Shown piece by piece: positions 59,190-64,000 of a stretch of 64,000 bases of DNA (the first letter of the stretch is position 1; the number at the start of each line of letters is the position of its first letter). Position numbers and translations under genes: made by a program. The stretch lies in contig QANU01108797.1 of assembly GCA_003254905.1 (NCBI GenBank), forward strand, positions 84,722 to 148,721, in the 5' to 3' direction. A model generated the notes under the pieces. It saw only the letters and a list, made by a program, of their open reading frames with translations, did not search any database and was not told the DNA's origin. Source of the stretch: Nissolia schottii. Taxonomy: Eukaryota; Streptophyta; Magnoliopsida; Fabales; Fabaceae.

Positions 59190-60620
59190 AAAAAATCCAA
59201 ATTAGTCTCTCTGGATTTTAATTTCGATCAATTTTCTACCTCCAAAAAAAATTTAGCCAATTTCATTCCTCTAAATTCAAAAAGCCAGACATGTTAGTCC
59301 TTCGGTCTGTTTCACTAACAATGGTAGATGACATGACGATTAACAAAATGATGTGACATGTTAATCTTCACATAACCTCTTTCACGTTGGCAAGCGAGAA
59401 TTATAAACCCCAACTTAGTTCTTCTCAATCAACTTAATCCCTCCCAATTTTTTTTATCAATTTTGTCTCTTTCAAGTCAAAAAATCGACCCTGATAGTCC
59501 TTTGTCTACTTGACTAAAAGTGGTTATTAACATGATTGTTAATGTGTCACGCCGCTCCGTTAACCGTCACATCACACATCCATCCATGTGCGAGGCTGAC
59601 ACCTTAACCATTAGGCTACTAATGTTATTTTTATATGATGTTGCATGTATTTTATACATGAACGATGTTTACTAATAAAGGACTTAAAAAATCCAACTTT
59701 TGTCACTAACAAACAAGCAAATGTCTTTATAAAAAAATGACACAAATAAAAATTTTAATAGCCTTATTAGATTTATGTTAAGCATATTAAAATTGTAATA
59801 GCTCTGTTAACCGTCATGTCACCCCCTTTCACGTAGGCATCCTTCCATGTGTAAGTCTAACACCTTAAACGCATGTCTTATTAGATTTATGTTAAGCCTA
59901 TTAAAATTTTAATAGCTTTGGTAACCGCCAAGTCATCCCCTTCCACGTAGGCATCCTTCCATGTGTGAGGCTGACACATTAATCACATAAATCTAATAAA
60001 ATTTTAATAGGTTTAACATAAATCTAATAAGACTATTAAAATTTGTATTTGTTTCCTTTTTTTTTTATAAAGGCACTTGCTTGCTTGCTTGTGGCAAAAG
60101 TTAGATTTTTTGAGTCATTTATTAGTAACACTGCTCAAGTATAAAATATATGAAAAATCATATAGTAATAACACTAGTAGCCTAGTGGTTAAGGTGTCAG
60201 CCTCATACATGGAAAGATACCTACGTGAAAGGGAGCGATGTGGCACGTTAACCACCACGTCAATAGTCACTGTTAGTCAAGCGGACGGAATGACAAATGG
60301 GGCTAATTTTTTTAATTAAGAAACATGAAATTGCTTGAAAATTTTTTGGGAGAGACTAAGTTGACTGAAATCAAAATTGAGAAGGATTAAGTTGGGGGTT
60401 TTATATGTTTCACCTGCATATGTGGAAGGAGTGACGTGGTGGTTACCATGTCATGTCATGTCGTTAACTGTCACGTCATCAACCACTGTTAGTGAAACAG
60501 ACAGAATGGCTAACACGTCTGATGTTTTTGAATTGAAATAGACGAAATATTCCAAACAATTTTAGAGGGATGAAGTTAACCGAAATCGAAATCTAGATAG
60601 ACTAAGTTGAGGGTTTTTCC
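59190..60620. mobile_element. Foldback (long inverted repeat) element
   Basis: About 600 bp at 59190-59790 reappear inverted at 60020-60620 with moderate divergence (paired landmarks: AATTAGTCTCTC / ATAGACTAAGTT ends, GTCTGTTTCACTAACA / TGTTAGTGAAACAGAC, CAAATGTCTTTATAAA / TTTATAAAGGCACTTG). The centre has two direct copies of TCACGTAGGCATCCTTCCATGTG. Both arms hold TAGCCTAGTGGTTAAGG-like sequence, which fits a tRNA A box. No coding capacity. Confidence 0.8.
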
Positions 60621-61265
60621 TTTTGTTTTTTATTTGTCCATCTTAAGTTGTGGGTGTATATTAGGATATTGAAAATATGAAAGTAATAAGAAATTAATAG
60701 TATTTTACATAATTATACTTATTTAATATAAAGAAAATGATGATAATTAGAGTTAATAGTAATATATAAATATGAGAAAAAAATGCTTATTTAATAGACG
60801 TATGATAAGAAAAAATGTAGTTAATGTGATATAAATTTACTAAGTGAATAAATATTTATGAAAACCAAAATAAAAAGATAGATAAATAAAAAAATTGAAA
60901 AGAATACTTATCATCCGAACTATTTCTATATATGACACTTGCCATTTTTATTTAAATTTTATCCCTAAAAATATTACATGTTGTTCATAGAAGTTTGTGG
61001 GTTAAGTAGAAAAAAGAAATTAAAAAAATAAACTAGAACAATAAATCTAGTTGAATGAAGGTCACAACAGTTGTTGGAGGATAAAGCCACTCTGTGAAGA
61101 CATGGGACTTATAGGTAAAGTTGTTAAGATCTCAATTTAAATATTAAAATATTACAATTTTACGATTTTGAAGAGGTCAACTGATTTTTACTACAATCAG
61201 TTAGATTGAACAATCCTACGATTTAAAACAAGTTATGATTTCACGTTTTATGTTTTTATTTTGCT
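60621..61265. other. Intergenic, AT-rich
   Basis: No coding signal or clear repeat. Confidence 0.5.
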
Positions 61266-61510
61266 CTTTCAATCTTACATTAGATCTCGACTTTAAAAAC
61301 CCTGCTCATAGGCTTCCAATTTAGCCAATCTATTTACGCACTGGTTTGCACGCTAGAGAACACGATGAAAGTGCAGCTTCTAGTTGCAACTAAGAAGACT
61401 GAAAATCGATTGCAGGAGTAGGTCAAGGACAAGTGATTTGGGTCGAGCAGTTGATAATCAGACTCATAAATGATGCTCCTCCCACCCTTGATCCAAGCAA
61501 AAATGGAAAT
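61266..61510 (-). pseudogene. Degenerate LINE RNase H-like fragment
   Basis: Minus-strand reading HFHRVL-stop-RANQCVNRLAKLEAYEQGF resembles the C-terminal end of LINE RNase H domains (usual REANxxADxLAK). Upstream frames are broken. Weak but specific similarity. Confidence 0.4.
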
Positions 61511-62228
61511 GGCTCCTCTAAAGTGGAGAATCTTCCCTCTAAAATGCATATTGTACTTAAGAGGTTAAAATGCATGCATATACCCTAGTGATTGGTTATC
61601 AGAGAGATATGATATCTTATTTTTTAATTAAAATTATTTAAAAAATAATTATGTGCATTTATCATCACCGTTGATTACATTTTAAAGATTAAGATGTGAG
61701 TAGTTTAACATGCATGCACTTTAGAGGACCTCAATCCAAAAAAAAGAAAAAAAAAAGCTTAAAATTGATGGCTAAAGTTCCACAAGTCACAATCTTCTCA
61801 AAATTGGAGCCAGAAAAGCCCGTCCCTATGGGGATAGAGAGAAAAATAATGTCGCTTCGCCCGAATCCTATTATTCTTTTAATGTTATTCTTTCAGCAAC
61901 CCATTTACTTTTAATGTCTATAAAATTATGCCCTCCTTTCAAAGATGATTTGCAAACATTAAGTGGGGGTCAATGGTGCGATACAGCTTGTATTCGTTCG
62001 TAAAAATTTGGTAGTAGTTCTAACTATGATTAACTCGAGAGACCAAGCTTTTGTCATTCTAATAAGTCATAATTGTGTTTGGCTTGCTACACACACATGT
62101 ATGTGACTCATTTTAGAATTTACGTGTAGCGGTGCTCATACGATTTATACAATCCAATCCAATCCAAGTATTTTCCACTAATAATAAAATATACAATTGA
62201 TAATAAAAATTAGTAAAAATAACACTAA
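61511..62228. other. Intergenic, no gene
   Basis: AT-rich with no recognised feature. Confidence 0.5.
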
Positions 62229-62653
62229 GCTTATCTTTTATATCTGATCGGGAATCTTGCATTACAGAAGCGTTTATACATTTTTGTGTTTGGGAAAAAA
62301 AATCTTGCAGTGGGATGCTCTAAGCCAGGGAAATCCAGTGACCAAGTTTCAACACATCTCAAATGGAACTCATCCAGATAACTGTACATCACTTGCTCAG
62401 GTACTTACTTTCATTATTTTTAGTTTTATGTTTTAATTAATTTAGTACTAACTAGTTTGGTTTTTAGTGAGATTTAATTTTAACGTCATTATCGTTCTTT
62501 CTTAATTAATATATTGCTTGCACCCGGAAAAGTAAAGATATTGCTTCAAATGGGTTAAATTAAGTTCGGATATATAACCATTCCTGATCAATAAAATTGA
62601 TCCACAAGTGTGGTTGGAATTAAAGTATTTTAGTTTTTCTCTGAATTAGATGT
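62229..62653 (+). pseudogene. Copy of HD-Zip IV exon 9 with flanking intron sequence
   Basis: Nearly identical to 28551-28983. It includes the end of intron 8, all of exon 9 with both splice sites, and about 250 bp of intron 9. The exon remains open, with one change visible at its start (WDPLSQ becomes WDALSQ). No other HD-Zip exon is present around it, so it is an isolated fragment. It ends exactly where the second LTR-like unit starts. Confidence 0.93.
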
Positions 62654-64000
62654 TTGATGGTTTTATGTAACTTAAAGAAGGGGGGTTGAATCTAAGCAAG
62701 GATTTTTTTAAAAAAAATTATTCTTTTAAAATTTGTCTCTTAAAATTTTAGGAGATATCCCCTAGTTTTTTGGGAGACAAGTTTAAAAAAAAAAAACTTA
62801 ATTTCTCGAAAATAAAAACTGAATAATTTTAAGAGCAGAGTATGTAAAAGATATAAGGGAAAGAAAAATCACACAGAGATTTATACTGGTTCGATTCCTT
62901 AATGGGAATCTACGTCCAGTTCTTCAAACGGCAAAATCAATTTTCTTTCACACTAATTTTCAAGTACAAAGACAAAACAATAATTCCTTTCACTCAGGAA
63001 TTTTTCAAACCAAAACAGAAACTTGAAGCCAACTCTTTCTCTCAAGCTCTCTGTTGCTCACCAAAATGATTTTCAAAAAACTTTTCAAACAATGAAGACA
63101 CTCAACAATTTCAAACCAAGGTACAGACCAAAATAATCAGATATTGAAAGGTGTAAAGCTCTTGGGAGAAAATATCACAAATGGCTTTTTGGCTCTTGTG
63201 TCTTGCTTTTCAAAGTGATCATTGGTCACTTATTTATGCTCGATTCTTAAAGCTTCAAGATCATCTTCTTTGCCATGATTCCTTCTTCCCATAATTTGTG
63301 CCCTTTCTTCATTTATCTTGAAGTTGAGTCTTTTGCCTCTTGACCGTTGTAGGAAGAGCTCCTTGCTCCAAGAATGTTGTTTTTCCAATTTTGAATCTAT
63401 TAGATTCTTGTGACCGTTTGGAAGGGGATGCTAATTTTTGCTTCATTAATTTTTCCAGCCTTCCTTTTTTCTTCACGCTAGTTTCTCTTTCTTTCTTTCT
63501 TTAACTATAATTATTTCTCTCCATTATTTTGTATCCAGACGGTTTGCAAGGAAAGCTCCTTTGTACCATGACATTTGCTTTCCTATTTTTTATTGTATCA
63601 ATCATGTCCATTCTTCCATTTTGGTGTACCACTTCACGTGATTCTTTCTTTTTGTCAAAGAAGAATTGCTTTTTCATCTCTTTGTCCTATTTTCCATTTA
63701 TGACTATGTCATAGCCTTTGTTGTATATGGAAGATTGCTTGTCAAGAGGTTGTACTTCATAGCCTCCAGTTTTGTTTCTCTTTCTACCTTTTTCATAAAT
63801 GTTTGTCTCTTTCAATTAGTAGTCTCCCATATTTTTCCTCCCTCCTTAAAGTAAAATATTTTTCCTTTTTCATTTCCCTTGAATTATGCTGATGCATTTT
63901 TGCTGCAACACGTTTTCGTTAATTGCCTTCAATTAAAATCCTGAGCATGTGGGTGCTCTTTTACTTTAGCATCAGGGCATATATACAGGGCATATATATA
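62651..64000 (+). mobile_element. LTR-like unit, second copy (runs off window)
   Basis: It starts TGTTTGATGGTTTTATG, then GAAGGGGGGTTGAATCTAAGC, TTTATACTGGTTCGATTCC and TGACCGTTGTAGGAAGAGC, in parallel with 55391 onward. The two copies are diverged. The TG start at 62651 supports an LTR boundary. Confidence 0.6.

Noticed and set aside
60178..60205. tRNA gene
   Set aside because: Only an A-box-like motif is present; no B box, acceptor stem or cloverleaf follows.

Overview
This is nuclear DNA of a flowering plant, almost certainly a dicot. The evidence is AT-rich intergenic sequence, GT-AG introns, and three plant-type genes: a CBL10-like calcium sensor, a class IV HD-Zip factor and a TIR-NBS-LRR resistance gene. 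A dense nested population of plant transposons surrounds them (PIF/Harbinger, MULE, hAT, Stowaway, Ty1/copia, a long LTR, LINE). The general look suggests a legume, but that is inference. Single N bases occur at 22206 and 36373.

Layout. 1-5.5 kb: remains of a PIF/Harbinger transposon (ORF1-like and transposase pseudogenes) split by a 2.1-kb LTR-like insertion. 6.95-7.36 kb: a degenerate ~25-bp minisatellite built around telomere-like AAACCCTAA. 7.36-15.94 kb: an 8.6-kb near-perfect palindrome, two tail-to-tail copies of one Mutator-like element. Each copy carries a MuDR-type transposase pseudogene and the start of a plant mobile domain (PMD) gene, and the copies are separated by a 362-bp loop. 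16.25-19.86 kb, minus strand: CBL10-like gene in nine exons. 23.47-30.0 kb, plus strand: HD-Zip IV gene in ten exons, with an upstream L1-box and a MULE-type MITE in intron 1. 31-34.7 kb: a PIF fragment, then a 5'-truncated LINE with a 16-bp target-site duplication. 37-39 kb: a TIR element carrying a ~265-bp tandem array. 41.56-53.86 kb, plus strand: a TNL gene in four exons whose 7.8-kb first intron holds a copia element itself broken by a hAT element and another insertion. 55.3-57.7 kb: a Stowaway-like element split by an LTR-like unit. 58.6-60.6 kb: a GC-rich unrecognised segment and a foldback element. 62.2-64 kb: a stray copy of one HD-Zip exon beside a second copy of the LTR-like unit.

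The three host genes do not form a pathway. They stand for calcium/salt signalling (CBL10-CIPK), epidermal gene regulation (HD-Zip IV) and immunity (TNL). The most unusual object is the MULE palindrome. It has the architecture of maize Mu killer: transcription inward from either end would make a hairpin RNA covering transposase and PMD sequence. Neither transposase copy is intact, so a regulatory (siRNA) role is more plausible than autonomous movement. That role is inference. I found no clear evidence of a wholly new biological system.
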